The notes beneath the pieces are model-generated. The model saw only the letters and a program-made list of their open reading frames with translations. It searched no databases and was not told the DNA's origin. Positions 22,101-30,395 of a stretch of 64,000 nucleotides of DNA are shown piece after piece (position 1 is the first letter of the stretch; every line of letters starts with the position of its first letter). Where the stretch lies: positions 88,509,432-88,573,431 of the forward strand of contig CAXKWD010000009.1 in assembly GCA_964059195.1 (NCBI GenBank). The letters run 5' to 3'. The translations under genes were made by a program, and so were the position numbers. This DNA is from Ectobius pallidus. Taxonomy: Eukaryota > Arthropoda > Insecta > Blattodea > Ectobiidae.

Positions 22101-23832
22101 CAAAGGTTTTTATGTAATTCATGATCTGCTTGTTTAGCCTACATTTCTTCAAACATTCTAATGTTTTCTTCTCGACACCACACGAACAGTAAGAAATATT
22201 TCACTTAGAGAACACAATAAAATTATCATGAAAAAAAATGGCGGCTATGCAGCTGACGCACCAAAATCCGCGGAAAACAAAATGAACAATGAGAAGCAAC
22301 TACAGTGGCTGATGATTGGTGTCCAAATGACCAATGAGAAGCAACTACAAAGGCTGACGATTGGTTCCATAGAGCAAAGAGTACAAGAATTCTGACATAG
22401 AGATTACACGATCGGAGCGCAAACAGGGCTTGTGTTTGGCAAAGTGTGGTTGGCGAGCCAAGTACGAACGTACTAAGCGTTAAACCAAAACGTGTTAAGA
22501 AACATTTAAACATGTAGTTAGTAAGATTGGGACCGGGACTTCAAAAAACCGACGTACTATGCGGGAAAACGTAGTAATGAGGAACGTGCTAACGAGGTTC
22601 CACTGTATATTTAATCAACAAAACATTACATTAATACAGTATAAAATAAACATTGCAATAGCGTAACTTCTAGACCATCCCTATTTTCTGGCGACAGATA
22701 GTCGCACCTGCATTAGTTTTCAATAGGATTATACAAACAAACATCAATCATGTGTAAAACTGAATTTCTGTACATAACTGTACTTCATACTAAACTTGGA
22801 AAATCGTAAAAGTGTACACAGCTTCCTTAAAGCATGCACAATTCATAAACCTTTTCAACCCATTCTGAGCAAGAGTTCTCAGAAAAAACCAGATCTCACA
22901 CCTACAAACCCTACAAATATTTACTAGTAGGTGTACCAGCTGAAGAAATGGTCTGTGCTTTTGCTAAGTCAGGGAAGGAATTCCACAAACCTTACCGTCT
23001 TAATCGTGCTGGTATTTAAACAGCAGTAAAATATATTTATCACAGGAGATCAGAATAATTGTAAGAATTTTATGCAGTTTTCATGCTTGAAATAAGATGT
23101 TAAGAAAGAATAGCATTAATCATTTGTGTGTACAAGATGTCACTTGACAAACTTACATCATAAGTAGGCATATTGGCCTGCTCTATGTGTTTTCAGAAAC
23201 TTGTTTTGGACTAAGTGCATACTCTGAAAAAAAGTTCAACACTTTACCTAATTTTATCGTAGGTATTTTAATGAGAGACTGCCGGCATGGTCTTGTGGTT
23301 AGCATCGCTGACTTCAGATCCATCGGCCCGGGTTCGATCCCCGGTACCTCCTCGGATTTTTCTGAGGTAGGGAGGCCTGGTAGGGGTGCACTCAGCCTCG
23401 TAATTCAAATTGAGGAGCTACTTGATAGAGAAGTAGCAGCTCCGGTCATAGAAATCACCATTAACGGCTGTGGGTGTCGGCATGCTGACCACATGCCCCA
23501 CAATCCTGCCATCTGCCTATGATCAAAGAACCTACAGTACAAAGATGTTTCAGTGTTCAGTGTTTGTGAGTTACGATGAAAAACAATTGAACATAGGTGC
23601 GATAAATTGAAAGTAACACAAAAGAAACGATAAAATTATGATGATACACATTTGCTATTGGTTGAAATTCTACATATTTTTACATGGAATTGGTTACTGA
23701 TTCATGAGCTAAATAGTGATAAATATCACCTGTATCCTCTTTAATATTTACATATTTTTTATTTCAGGTTCTTCACATATCCTTACACCTAAAGACTTCC
23801 TCAGCAATCTGGAGATGTTAAGCAACCAGTAA
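3997..23832 (+). CDS. Rop: Rop / Munc18-1 (syntaxin-binding protein 1), 3' nine coding exons, 5' end missing
   Basis: Sec1/Munc18 family protein. In the family it binds syntaxin-1 and the SNARE bundle and is needed for vesicle priming and neurotransmitter release at the plasma membrane. Exons 3997-4100, 9144-9292, 9919-10134, 12166-12267, 12593-12800, 14262-14510, 18417-18604, 20778-20932 and 23768-23832 join in frame through GT-AG introns to 477 residues and a TAA stop. Recognisable stretches include [29 protein letters not shown], the helical hairpin [45 protein letters not shown] and [15 protein letters not shown]. Family length is about 590-600, so about 110 N-terminal residues (most of domain 1) lie upstream of the window; I found no exon for them in 1-3996. 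Introns are 0.3 to 5 kb and full of transposons. No frame break is seen, so the gene looks functional. Ortholog assignment to the neuronal Munc18-1 clade rather than Munc18-3/Sly1 is confident. Confidence 0.96.
4312..4560 (+). repeat. CTTT-rich minisatellite
   Basis: There is a short CTTT run at about 4312-4332. From about 4460 to 4545 a unit of roughly 18 bp (CTTTCTTTCTTTAATTTT-like) is repeated about four times and then decays. The open frame across it is an artefact of low complexity. Confidence 0.8.
4620..4842 (-). mobile_element. Penelope-type foldback insertion with 11-bp target duplication
   Basis: Exact direct repeats TGAAATTTTGT flank it at 4609-4619 and 4843-4853. Inverted arms of about 70 bp (about 4623-4692 and 4740-4809) surround a centre of about 50 bp. 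An unpaired tail of about 30 nt ending TTTGGACACAAGAA lies before the right duplication. On the minus strand a CTGATGA, GCAGG/CCTGC stem and degraded GAAA (AAAA) resemble a hammerhead core. A sister insertion is at 5822. Confidence 0.75.
5822..5924 (-). mobile_element. Minimal 103-bp sister of the 4620 element, 13-bp target duplication
   Basis: GAATAATTTATTC occurs at 5809-5821 and 5925-5937. Between them lies one arm of the 4620 family joined directly to the same tail (TTGGACACAAGAA), without the second arm. The sequence GAAA is intact on the minus strand here. This defines the smallest unit that inserted. Confidence 0.75.
6088..6100 (+). repeat. G homopolymer (13 G)
   Basis: Thirteen consecutive G residues in an otherwise AT-rich intron. 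The length may be an assembly estimate, because such runs are error-prone. Confidence 0.85.
6432..6476 (-). ncRNA. Hammerhead-ribozyme-like motif, opposite arm
   Basis: Read on the minus strand this is the near-identical copy of the 6724-6767 motif: CTGAGGA, stem II, GAAA, AGCT palindrome, then the GGA strand of stem I. Confidence 0.45.
6724..6767 (+). ncRNA. Hammerhead-ribozyme-like motif
   Basis: Stem I strand TCC (6724-6726) is followed by core CTGAGGA (6727-6733), one extra A, and stem II GG/CC plus CGC/GCG (6735-6756). Next come GAAA (6757-6760), AGCT (6760-6763) as a self-complementary stem III, T6764 as the cleavage-site base, and GGA (6765-6767) pairing back to TCC. This is type I order. 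The extra base after CTGAGGA is not in the textbook core, so activity is unproven. Confidence 0.5.
8511..8574. repeat. Perfect 20-bp hairpin with 24-nt loop in a Rop intron
   Basis: ACTTGTAGAGAGTCAACAGT (8511-8530) is the exact reverse complement of 8555-8574. The size suits a small-RNA precursor or a tiny foldback insertion. It has no hammerhead core and no flanking duplication that I could find. Confidence 0.75.
9144..9292 (+). CDS. Rop: Rop coding exon B
   Basis: Acceptor TTTTCTCTAG ends at 9143. The exon opens [16 protein letters not shown] and ends PSVRYR plus two bases of a Ser codon. The donor is GTAATT at 9293. It covers the domain 1/2 junction and the helix [20 protein letters not shown], which is strongly conserved in Munc18-1. 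Length is 149 nt. Confidence 0.95.
9339..9365 (+). repeat. GT microsatellite
   Basis: A GT-dinucleotide run decaying into GCGTGCATGTGC. It lies in the 9293-9918 Rop intron. The remainder of that intron is a one-ended pogo/Tigger-like fragment starting CAGTAGAACCCCGTTGATCC at 9371 with no matching right end. Confidence 0.8.
9919..10134 (+). CDS. Rop: Rop coding exon C
   Basis: Acceptor CTCTCTGCAG ends at 9918. The exon reads [17 protein letters not shown], then the Sec1-family signature [17 protein letters not shown], then [12 protein letters not shown]. The strong donor GTAAGT at 10135 splits the final Lys codon. The 216 nt match domain 2 into domain 3a. Confidence 0.96.
10184..10830. mobile_element. 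Mariner-derived foldback element, copy 1 (TA target duplication)
   Basis: Termini CGAGGGCTGTTTTTT and its inverse lie between TA dinucleotides at 10182-10183 and 10831-10832. The two halves are inverted copies of a mariner transposase 3' region. The minus strand at about 10478-10545 reads [19 protein letters not shown], and the plus strand from about 10545 reads [20 protein letters not shown]. Both ends carry the GACTATGTAGAGAAGTAG-type C-terminal tail. Stops interrupt both halves, so it encodes no working transposase. The same arrangement recurs at 46394. The rest of the host intron (10831-12165) shows only a weak hairpin at 11520-11560. Confidence 0.85.
12166..12267 (+). CDS. Rop: Rop coding exon D
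   Basis: Acceptor TATTTACAG ends at 12165. The exon reads [33 protein letters not shown] in two blocks and ends with a split Gln codon. The donor GTAAGT is at 12268. It contributes the acidic linker and the start of the domain 3a helices. Confidence 0.95.
12593..12800 (+). CDS. Rop: Rop coding exon E (domain 3a helical hairpin)
   Basis: Acceptor TTTCTTTCAG ends at 12592 and the donor GTGAGA is at 12801, phase 0. It encodes [15 protein letters not shown], then [18 protein letters not shown], then [19 protein letters not shown]. This is the domain 3a hairpin that in the family contacts syntaxin and synaptobrevin. The central helix is essentially invariant. Confidence 0.96.
12829..13056. mobile_element. 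hAT-like terminal-inverted-repeat remnant
   Basis: The left end AGGGCTACCATACATCTTG and the right end ACTGGGGACATCCGGATTGG look like diverged inverted termini of a short DNA transposon. A one-ended relative (AGGGCGACCAGACATCCC) is at about 51327. There is no clear target duplication. Confidence 0.35.
13510..13685 (+). repeat. Dispersed repeat, copy 1 (inverse copy at 20570-20745)
   Basis: About 170 bp align in inverse orientation with 20570-20745. Shared stretches include TCACTTTTATGAAGTCCC and GAAAAAATGCTGTTTA. It is non-coding. Copy 1 sits mid-intron, and copy 2 ends about 30 bp before exon H. Confidence 0.65.
14262..14510 (+). CDS. Rop: Rop coding exon F
   Basis: Acceptor GTAATTGCAG ends at 14261. 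The exon reads [19 protein letters not shown], then [10 protein letters not shown], then [19 protein letters not shown], and ends LNVVLD. The donor GTAAGT is at 14511. It is 83 codons in phase 0 at both borders. The open frame that continues past 14510 is intron. Confidence 0.95.
14719..15326. mobile_element. Degenerate Penelope-type foldback in a Rop intron
   Basis: Diverged inverted arms of about 230 bp (14719-14955 and 15090-15326) share CACCTGGTG...GTACAAGA and TTAGGCCTAATTGGGAAACTC. The right arm has CTGATGA followed by a TCGAAA box and a near-palindrome AACCAGTT. The stem I partners do not line up, and no target duplication was found. It is older than the others. Confidence 0.5.
15912..15935 (+). 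repeat. Short interstitial CCTAA telomere-type array
   Basis: About four to five copies of CCTAA, the complement of the canonical insect telomere unit TTAGG, ending in a variant CCTAG. It lies within the 14511-18416 Rop intron. It is too short to be more than an interstitial relic or chance. Confidence 0.6.
16033..16259 (+). repeat. Exact tandem duplication, 112-bp unit, two copies
   Basis: The block starting TGACTAAAGCATCCGTGAGA is present at 16033-16144 and again at 16145-16256 with no difference that I can see; the match continues a few bases further. Each unit contains a small internal AAGTGTTG doublet. It is either a very recent duplication or an assembly artefact. Confidence 0.85.
16755..16801 (-). 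ncRNA. Hammerhead-ribozyme-like motif (Penelope left arm)
   Basis: The minus strand has the same CAC, CTGAAGA, GGTC/GACC, GAAA, ACGT, T, GTG order. Its stem II loop is longer than in the right-arm copy by an insertion of about 8 nt. Confidence 0.5.
17057..17320 (-). pseudogene. GIY-YIG endonuclease remnant of a Penelope-like retroelement
   Basis: The minus-strand frame reads [20 protein letters not shown], then [20 protein letters not shown], then [11 protein letters not shown], and ends in QDFVLN-stop. GVY and YIGETGR give the GIY-YIG core, followed by the Arg of the catalytic helix (RLREH). Family knowledge places this domain C-terminal to the reverse transcriptase in Penelope elements. 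Here the upstream part is replaced by an inverted copy of the element's terminus, so this is a dead fragment, although the frame itself is intact. Confidence 0.85.
17410..17448 (+). ncRNA. Hammerhead-ribozyme-like motif (Penelope right arm)
   Basis: CAC (17410-17412), CTGAAGA (17413-17419), an extra A, stem II GGTC/GACC (17421-17424/17434-17437), GAAA (17438-17441), ACGT palindrome (17441-17444), T17445 as the cleavage base, and GTG (17446-17448) pairing with CAC. The stem III palindrome would suit pairing between two copies. Activity is not shown. Confidence 0.55.
17870..17945 (-). repeat. Degenerate Penelope-type terminus
   Basis: The minus strand has CAGAAGA, a stem GGCAG/CTGCC, AAAA and AGCTTGG. 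This is the hammerhead-like layout with substitutions at two core positions. Related degraded pieces occur near 2205-2290 and 32826-33106. Confidence 0.4.
18417..18604 (+). CDS. Rop: Rop coding exon G
   Basis: Acceptor CTGATAACAG ends at 18416. The exon reads [19 protein letters not shown], then [19 protein letters not shown], then [19 protein letters not shown]. The donor GTATGG at 18605 splits a Ser codon. The basic RKERI patch and SRWTP segment are domain 3b hallmarks. The loop after HFPF is normally variable in the family. Confidence 0.94.
18664..19394. mobile_element. Pogo/Tigger-like element, TA target duplication
   Basis: CAGTAAAATACCAGTATAAC at the left and its inverse at the right lie between TA at 18662-18663 and 19395-19396. 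Length is 731 bp. The interior has further GTTATACTG blocks and a degraded region with no intact frame. It fills much of the 18605-20777 Rop intron. Confidence 0.8.
19823..20185. mobile_element. hAT non-autonomous element with 8-bp target duplication
   Basis: CTTTAATG occurs at 19815-19822 and 20186-20193. The termini CATATATGGGCAAC and CAGGTATGGGCAAC (right, inverse) match well, and GC-rich CCGGCCCGC blocks lie inside both ends. Length is 363 bp with no open frame. An 8-bp duplication is the hAT rule. Confidence 0.85.
20570..20745 (-). repeat. Dispersed repeat, copy 2 (inverse of 13510-13685)
   Basis: Aligns with 13510-13685 on the opposite strand. It ends just upstream of Rop exon H. Confidence 0.65.
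20778..20932 (+). CDS. Rop: Rop coding exon H
   Basis: Acceptor TTTTCTGCAG ends at 20777. The exon reads [18 protein letters not shown], then [19 protein letters not shown], then [15 protein letters not shown]. The donor GTAAGT at 20933 splits a Gly codon. This is the final beta-strand region of domain 2. Confidence 0.95.
21345..22605. mobile_element. Tc1/mariner-type (pogo-like) element of 1261 bp with internal duplication
   Basis: CAGTGGAACCTCGTTAACAC and its inverse lie between TA at 21343-21344 and 22606-22607. Inside, 21904-22057 and 22244-22397 are identical 154-bp blocks, and a 16-bp unit AAAACTTGCAAAAATT is repeated about four times at 21570-21628. There is no intact transposase. The remaining parts of the 20933-23767 intron hold a SINE and nothing else identifiable. 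Confidence 0.85.
23278..23545 (+). mobile_element. tRNA-derived SINE, family A
   Basis: The A-box-like TGGTCTTGTGGTTAGCATC and the B-box/T-arm CCGGGTTCGATCCCCGG form a tRNA-like head. It is followed by a body shared with 30165-30395 (GCATGCTGACCACATG...CTGCCATCTGCC). Both are non-coding. Confidence 0.8.
23768..23832 (+). CDS. Rop: Rop last coding exon in window, with TAA stop
   Basis: Acceptor TTTATTTCAG ends at 23767. The exon completes Gly and reads [20 protein letters not shown], then TAA at 23830-23832. The C-terminus is the short form typical of insects. The stop overlaps a perfect GTAAGTA donor starting at 23829, so this exon could also be spliced on to an alternative tail. No convincing downstream exon was identified. 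Confidence 0.88.
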
Positions 23833-23835
23833 GTA
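23829..23835 (+). promoter_or_regulatory. Possible alternative 5' splice site overlapping the Rop stop codon
   Basis: The seven bases GTAAGTA begin at the last base of the final Gln codon. They contain the TAA stop in frame, and the base at -1 is A rather than the usual G. If used, the site would remove the stop and allow a different C-terminus, as vertebrate STXBP1 does with its last exons. This is inference only. Confidence 0.35.
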
Positions 23836-24359
23836 TAACACTGTCTTACTGTATAGACTGGCCTAACATTGTCCCCATGCAGCGCACCGAGGGACTGTAC
23901 AATTTGAGTGGTGAGACAGACAGTATAGAAAGTGCCGAAAATAGGAAGTGTGCATTTCTGCTTTCACCCAGTATGAGTCTAAAGTGCATATATCTTCAGT
24001 TCATTGAAGATGACTATTGAAATAATAGTCGTACTGCCTCTTCCCACATATTCCACCTAAGGAGGACTTAATTTACCAGGTTTGGTACTTTTTATTTAAC
24101 TTCTAGATTTAACTTACCAAAAGTTCCTTTACTTTATCATGGATGGAGATGTAAGAATTATGGGTTACAGGTTAAATTTGAGTTCAAATAACAGCAGTTA
24201 CTTTATTTGATTTGGCTTTGTTGACCCTAGTGGAAAAATAAATGCAAATTATCTTTACAAACTACAATTAGTTTTTTTTGCACAGGTCTGGGATATAAGG
24301 TGAGTCTCATGGTATAGTAACTAGAGCTTCTGCCTTAGGCTGGCCATAGGTAGCCTACC

Positions 24360-24420
24360 ATTTTGATTGGGACAGTACCGTTTTGAATTGGACAGTACCG
24401 TTTTGAATGGGACAGTAGCA
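24360..24420 (+). repeat. Three-copy minisatellite, unit about 21 bp
   Basis: GGACAGTACCGTTTTGAATT-like units are repeated three times with single-base variation. Confidence 0.75.
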
Positions 24421-25039
24421 TTATTTTCAAATGTTTTGGCTGTCCCATCGTTTTAATGAAAATGTCACTTTTGTACCATTTTTATTAAAAACTCTGTTAT
24501 ATTGGCGAAGTGTAATATATTATTCGGTAACCAATAATCGTATATCAATGTCATGATTACCAGTCAATTGAGTAACCAAGTTCGAAACTAATTAAGTAAT
24601 TATTGATATCTGCAGTGATTTATTCAAAAAAAATATTACATCGTGTGGTGTAGTGAATGGCGTACTTGGGTATTAACGTTCTTTTCTGATGAGATTGTGT
24701 AATCTCTGCAAATTGTGTGCATTAACTATTATTTATTCAGAAAAAATAAAGAAATGCATGTAGGCAGTGTTTTGTTTAGTTTGTATACAAATTAGTGGCT
24801 TTGTTATTGGACGTTGATGGTTTGAATTTCACACTTTTTAGAGATATAAGTTTTATTTTTAAAGCTTGAAGAATATGCTTGAAATATCAAAAAAGTGAAA
24901 GTATAGTTTTAACAACAGTCGCTAGAAATAATTGAAATTTATTACAGCAGACAAGCAGTGTAGTGATAGAATGAAAGTAGTATGCCAACATTATAATATC
25001 CATTTTTCTGTTGTCCAGTTTTTACCATCTCATTGTCCC

Positions 25040-25250
25040 ATTTTTGACTCAAGGTAATATGGTCAGCCTATTCGGACTGCTAATCATGAGGTTCTGGGTT
25101 CAATTCCCAGTCCAGCCAAGGAGAATTTTATCTTCCATAGGTAAGTTCCCTTGGCCAATATGTTCCCTTGGTCTGATTAGTAAGGATTTACCGTTAAAGA
25201 ATCCTTGGCTATTACATTCATAAAGCATCCCCTCATCTCATCTCATAGGG
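25040..25250 (+). mobile_element. tRNA-derived SINE, family B
   Basis: The head has ATATGGTCAGCCTATTCGG and the T-arm CTGGGTTCAATTCCCAG (5-bp stem). It is followed by a body with two TTCCCTTGG repeats and an ATCCCCTCATCTCATC tail. Confidence 0.7.
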
Positions 25251-25535
25251 ATAAGGTATCCCTGTTTTGTGTTTTAATTTTAAAAATGTTAATTTTAGCA
25301 AGCAGTCGACTCTCAATTATCCCAGCCTGCGTTATCCGATTTGCGGATTAACAGTGCATGATTTTGTTAGATATATTAAATTAATGTGAAAATCGTTATG
25401 AATTTGAAATTAAAATCCAAATTGTTCCCACTTTATTTGACAGAGGTAGGTTGAAAAAGCTGGTAGATTGTGAACTAAACTTTGCAGCAATAAAATGTAC
25501 ATTCCTTAGGGGGTGTGAGTTCACTGACTAGGAAA

Positions 25536-25753
25536 TTGTAGATACCGTTACCAGGATAAATCATAGTGAAGGGGACAGAGACAAAGAAAGTGAGAAGGAC
25601 AGAGTCAATAGTGAAACTATTTCTCACTCCATTGCCTTGAAATGTTTCAAAACATTATTAGATTATACAGTACAGTGGGATTTTGAATACAGTGACATTA
25701 CTACTGCAGTAAAGTTCACATTGACAAAGTACGTAAATTTAAATAAGCTCTAA
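25536..25753 (+). pseudogene. Tigger/pogo transposase C-terminal remnant
   Basis: The in-frame stretch ends EGDRDKESEKDRVNSETISH, then SIALKCFKTLLDYTVQWDFE, then YSDITTAVKFTLTKYVNL, and stops with TAA at 25751-25753. The S-H-x-x-A-L-x-x-F-x-x-x-L-x-Y pattern is the usual C-terminal helix region of Tigger/jerky transposases. A stop just upstream breaks the frame. A pogo-type terminus (ACTCTCAATTATCC...GCGTTATCCG) lies before it at about 25305. Confidence 0.6.
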
Positions 25754-28700
25754 CAGAAAAGTGTAAGAGACTGCTCTACTTAAACACAAAATGTGATAAT
25801 ACAGTGTATAGGTCTAGAAGTAAATATTTATTGGAATAGTGTAAAGTCTATTGCATATTGTTTGGTAAATGACTAAAACATCAACTTACTTTGTCCATCC
25901 AATTCATTAGGCTGGATAATCAGGAGTAAACTGTAGGCACTCTTACAAGAGGATGTGGTGAAACCTTTTGGCATACATGCAGTATTAAAAAAAATTGCCC
26001 AAATTGCTTGAATTTGCTGATGAAGAAGCAGGGTTATGAAGTTCATAATATGATCATGAGAATCAGTGAATACCATAACCCATTTTCTTAACTAATTATT
26101 TATTGAAAATAAACCTATTTTTATTTTTGGTTTATTTTCGTTTATTAATTATTTTTGGTTAACAGAATCTGGGAAAGGGCAGTAAAAAGCATATTAGCCT
26201 TGAATGCAAATGTTAAAATGTGCACAATTATTCCAATGATAAATAGATAAATAGGTAAATAATTTTAAAAACGGTAATGGATATCAGAAATAATTAAATA
26301 CACTTAATGATATGCTCTACTAGTAATACTGTAGATTTACTTGTATTTGAAGAGAACCAAGTGGTTTAATTTACCACAGTGTAGCAGCTGCATTCATAAT
26401 GAGATATAAACAATTTTAAAATTACTCGGTAATTTCAGTAAAATTCAAGATTTTTTCATAAAATACTTGCGTGAAATATAGTAGTATCTCTCTTAATCAA
26501 CCAGAACAGGATACAAATGTTTCTGGGTAATATATTTTTTGGCATAATTTAATATGTACTATTCAAGCTTAAAATTCAAGTATTTTTGATGCTAACATTA
26601 CCAATTTTAGCATACAAAAAGTTTGTTGCTCAAGTTTTCTCAATCTGCTGATCCATATCAATTCAATTGCAGTATTTGATTACTGAGAAAACTCAAAACT
26701 CAGATTTCACCAACTGAGATTTAAACATTAAAGTAACTATATCAATTACGGTAGTTACATTAATTACACACAAGACCATCGCAGCTGATTAACACATGTT
26801 ATATGACTGTCTTGTCTACAGTTCTGTTGGAGGAAGAAAATTCTCTGTGTGTATAATATTAGTTCTTCAGATATTGAAAAATAAAAACGTTTTGGCAAAT
26901 TTAAATGTCCGGAATCCCATCAGCATACTTGGTGTGAATTTTGGCTTGTCAATACTTTACTTGCTTAATAAATTTTGGGGTTCGACTTAGAACTTTTTTG
27001 GTATTGATAGCAAAATTATTTGTTGCTTATGAGAGAGATTACTGTACTTAACTAGTAAGTATTTTGGTGGTAGAAGTTGCCTGGTATTCAGGTGTTCCGT
27101 TATTTCTATTCTACGGAGAAAGTGACCCCAAACACATAAAAATAATAATCCAGAGTGAGTGAAAGTTGATTTTAAAAATAATCCCTGGGTGGACAATGAG
27201 AAATGATCACTTGCTATTTCAACAAAGTAGAATTCATATCCCTCTTGAAATATGCAGTTGATACTTACATGGGTACCTACCAGTCCAACCTATAGATGAA
27301 AGGAATTACATTAAATATCTTAAAAAGATGTGTATTGCTTTTATTTATGGAGAGATTGAAGACAGAATGGATAAAGTATATGTGCGAGATTTCATCAAGT
27401 ACTGACAATAAAGGGTCATTCTATTAACATTTTCTGTAATTCTTGTTGCCTTGTTTTTTGCAAAGTGAAAAATGCAGATTTTTTGCAAAAATAATTTTGG
27501 TTAAAAATGTGGTAATTATTCATCTTGATGAAATTATGTGAATTGCATTATAAGCAACTTGAAGTTGGTAAATATAGATGGTGACAACTGCTATTCGATC
27601 ATCAGAGACAAATTGTGATCATAAAGATTAGTAATTGATATTTCGATCGATTACACAACCTTTTGATATATATACTGAAAAGGAGAGTTCATTTGCATTT
27701 CCACAAGCAAAGCCAAACCACATCAATTAAAATTAGTGTTTGCTGAAGCAAACATGAAAAATCCTAAGAAAAATAGCGAAATTTTTGATGAAATTAAGTA
27801 AAATTAGCAAAAAATATATCACAATGACTAATAAAAAATGTACGATCACCAGAAATAGGTGCTACCACATACAAATTGGTGAAATATTATGATTTCAAAA
27901 ACTTTTATTGTAATGAAATATTAATTCTTGCAAGATATGTTCGTGGAATGTCGAATACTAATATATGATCTACCATTTTCTTCTCATTCTGGGAAAATGC
28001 TTGTCTCTTTCTGACAAAATGTCAAAATGGGCAACTATTGCTGAAATATATTGCAGTGTTTGGTTTGTTTATGGCTGCCATCTCTTTGTTTTGAAGTCAG
28101 CTATTAGGACTATGGCCCTTTGCTTTCATCGGACTGAATCTCATAGCTGCAGGTCCTGCTCACATTCGAATATTTCATTGCATCCTCTGTTGCTGTTAGC
28201 AGCTAATTGAGCATTACATGTCGTGTGGAGCTTTGAATGCTGTCAACGCCATTGTGTGATTGCTATCTTTGAAGTCAAATAGGCTCCTTGTAAGTTAGAA
28301 GTAAAGGACTCTAGGATCCTTCTGTGGTTTGAATTCCATGTTAAAATTTAGGTCCAAGCTACCATAACGGCTTTAGTCATTAAAGTACAGTATTAGGATT
28401 GTCTCCTCTCGAGGAGTGGCTTGTAATGATCCCTACAGACTCATACTACACTATTTATAATTCATTAATGAGGGGAAATTAAAGAGAATGTAGGCCTATA
28501 ATAGTAAGGCCTCCCCTAATTTCCAAGGGCTATTGGTAAGATACATAATGAAAGAAATAACAGCTTCAGGGAATGAAGAATTTGAGAGAACCATTAGAGA
28601 AAGAATTCTGCTAATTGTAGGATCATTTCTGTCAGTTTCTTGGCTGACATTACATTGAAGCTTATCCAGTCATAATTAATAAATCAAGTCTATAAATCTC

Positions 28701-29572
28701 ATCATATTTAGCAAACTTTTCTTAGTGTACTAATAGTACCCTTAACTAATGCTCTGTTGGATATTAATTTTAAACGGAAAGTGCTAGGGTTGGGTATAAA
28801 TATGTAAAGGTTCAAGAACGTAATACAGTACACATATGTTTGTAAAATAGTAGGAATCATTGGGATTATATTGGTAATGTAGTTTTCAACATCTGGAAGT
28901 TGAATATTATTTCTTAATATTTTATTTTATTTAATTTATATGAATTTCTATTTTGAAGAAATCAGAATATTTATAACTTCATAATAGTGTTGTGAACTTT
29001 GATGATCAGAGAGTTTAAAACAAAATAAATCCTCAAGTTTGTCATATTTGAGAGATTTTTTTGAATGACTAGTCCATTTTCGATCATTTCTTCTATTGCA
29101 AAAAAATGTACTGCAGAATGTCAACATTGTACTTGAACCATTCTGTTTTCAACTCTACCATGCATATCACTACGAAGCCATAGGTCGAGAGAAAATCTAG
29201 TCTAGCCTTTAGCTTTTTGTATGATTAAAACAGAAATAGTGTAAGCAATTACTGTGATGGATAACCTTATCACAGATGCCAACATAAGATCATGATCCTT
29301 ATAAATCCATACCCATACATGATACTTTAAAGAAAATTTTATTAATTATTCCAGATATTTAAAAATGGATGTCTGTAACAATATTTAAAGTAGACAGTGT
29401 TGAAATTTAATAAATCATTGGAATTCTCGAAATAAACACCAGATAGTGGGATAACATCGTGGCTTTCATGGGTGTGCAGGATTTACACGTAAACTATACA
29501 TGGAAATAAAATAAACATAAAAATAAAATATAATGTATGTACAGAAGTATGTCAAGATTTCTTATATGAATA

Positions 29573-29597
29573 TATGTGTGTGTGTGTGTGTGTGTGG
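29573..29597 (+). repeat. GT microsatellite
   Basis: About eleven GT repeats within repeat-poor intergenic DNA. Confidence 0.85.
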
Positions 29598-30164
29598 TTT
29601 GTGTGAGTGCTATTAATTGAACCATGAGTTGTGTTGTTAAATGAGAGATGTGGTTACCTAAAAAACAAATGTTACATATATATTTGAGATTATGTGAAGT
29701 AAATTTAAATTTGAAATATCTGATTTGTTAAGTACATATTTGCAAGAAAATCTCCTATAACTTCTAGATATATTGCTGGAGTCGATGGATTCAATTTAGA
29801 TAAATAAAAAAAAAATATAAATTATACATATATATTATGAAGTTTGGATTTTGGTATTTGTAAATAATCCCAATCTGTTTCTTACATAAATTTTATAGAA
29901 AGTTAATGACTGAATTTAGCTGAGGATGTGAGTGACGGTCCTCAAAACACTTTCAGGTTGCATTGAAGTTTGCATTATAAATCTTCCTTTTAATTATTTT
30001 TTGCTTGTTCGTGATGATAATTCATATCTCAATTTAGTAACTCTGTGGACCATGTTATTTACATTAAAAGTTTAAAATAAAACCAGATTGTAAATTTATT
30101 TTTGGTTAGATTTTGTTGGTTCCTTTAAATAATAATAAAAAACTAAACTCCAAAGCACTACATC

Positions 30165-30395
30165 CCATGTGAAATAGGGCTTACTATCCGACCAATGTGT
30201 CTTCTGTCATGGGTAGATGGCAGAATTGGGGACATGTGGTCAGCATGCCATTATTGATGATTTTCGTGACCAGCTTCTGAGTTGTTCTGAATGCACCCTG
30301 TACCAGACCTCCTTAACTAAGAAAAATCCAAGGAGGTACCAGGGATCGAACCCAGGCCTGCAAATCCATAGCCAGCACTAGACCATGCAGGCAAT
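30165..30395 (-). mobile_element. tRNA-derived SINE, family A, minus strand
   Basis: On the minus strand the head reads TGCATGGTCTAGTGCTGGCT and the T-arm CCTGGGTTCGATCCCTGG. The body GGCATGCTGACCACATGTCC matches the copy at 23278. It is missing a few blocks relative to that copy. Confidence 0.75.

Noticed and set aside
27965..28210. Alternative C-terminal exon of Rop
   Set aside because: An open stretch exists, but I see no resemblance to known alternative Munc18 tails and no convincing acceptor in the right phase.
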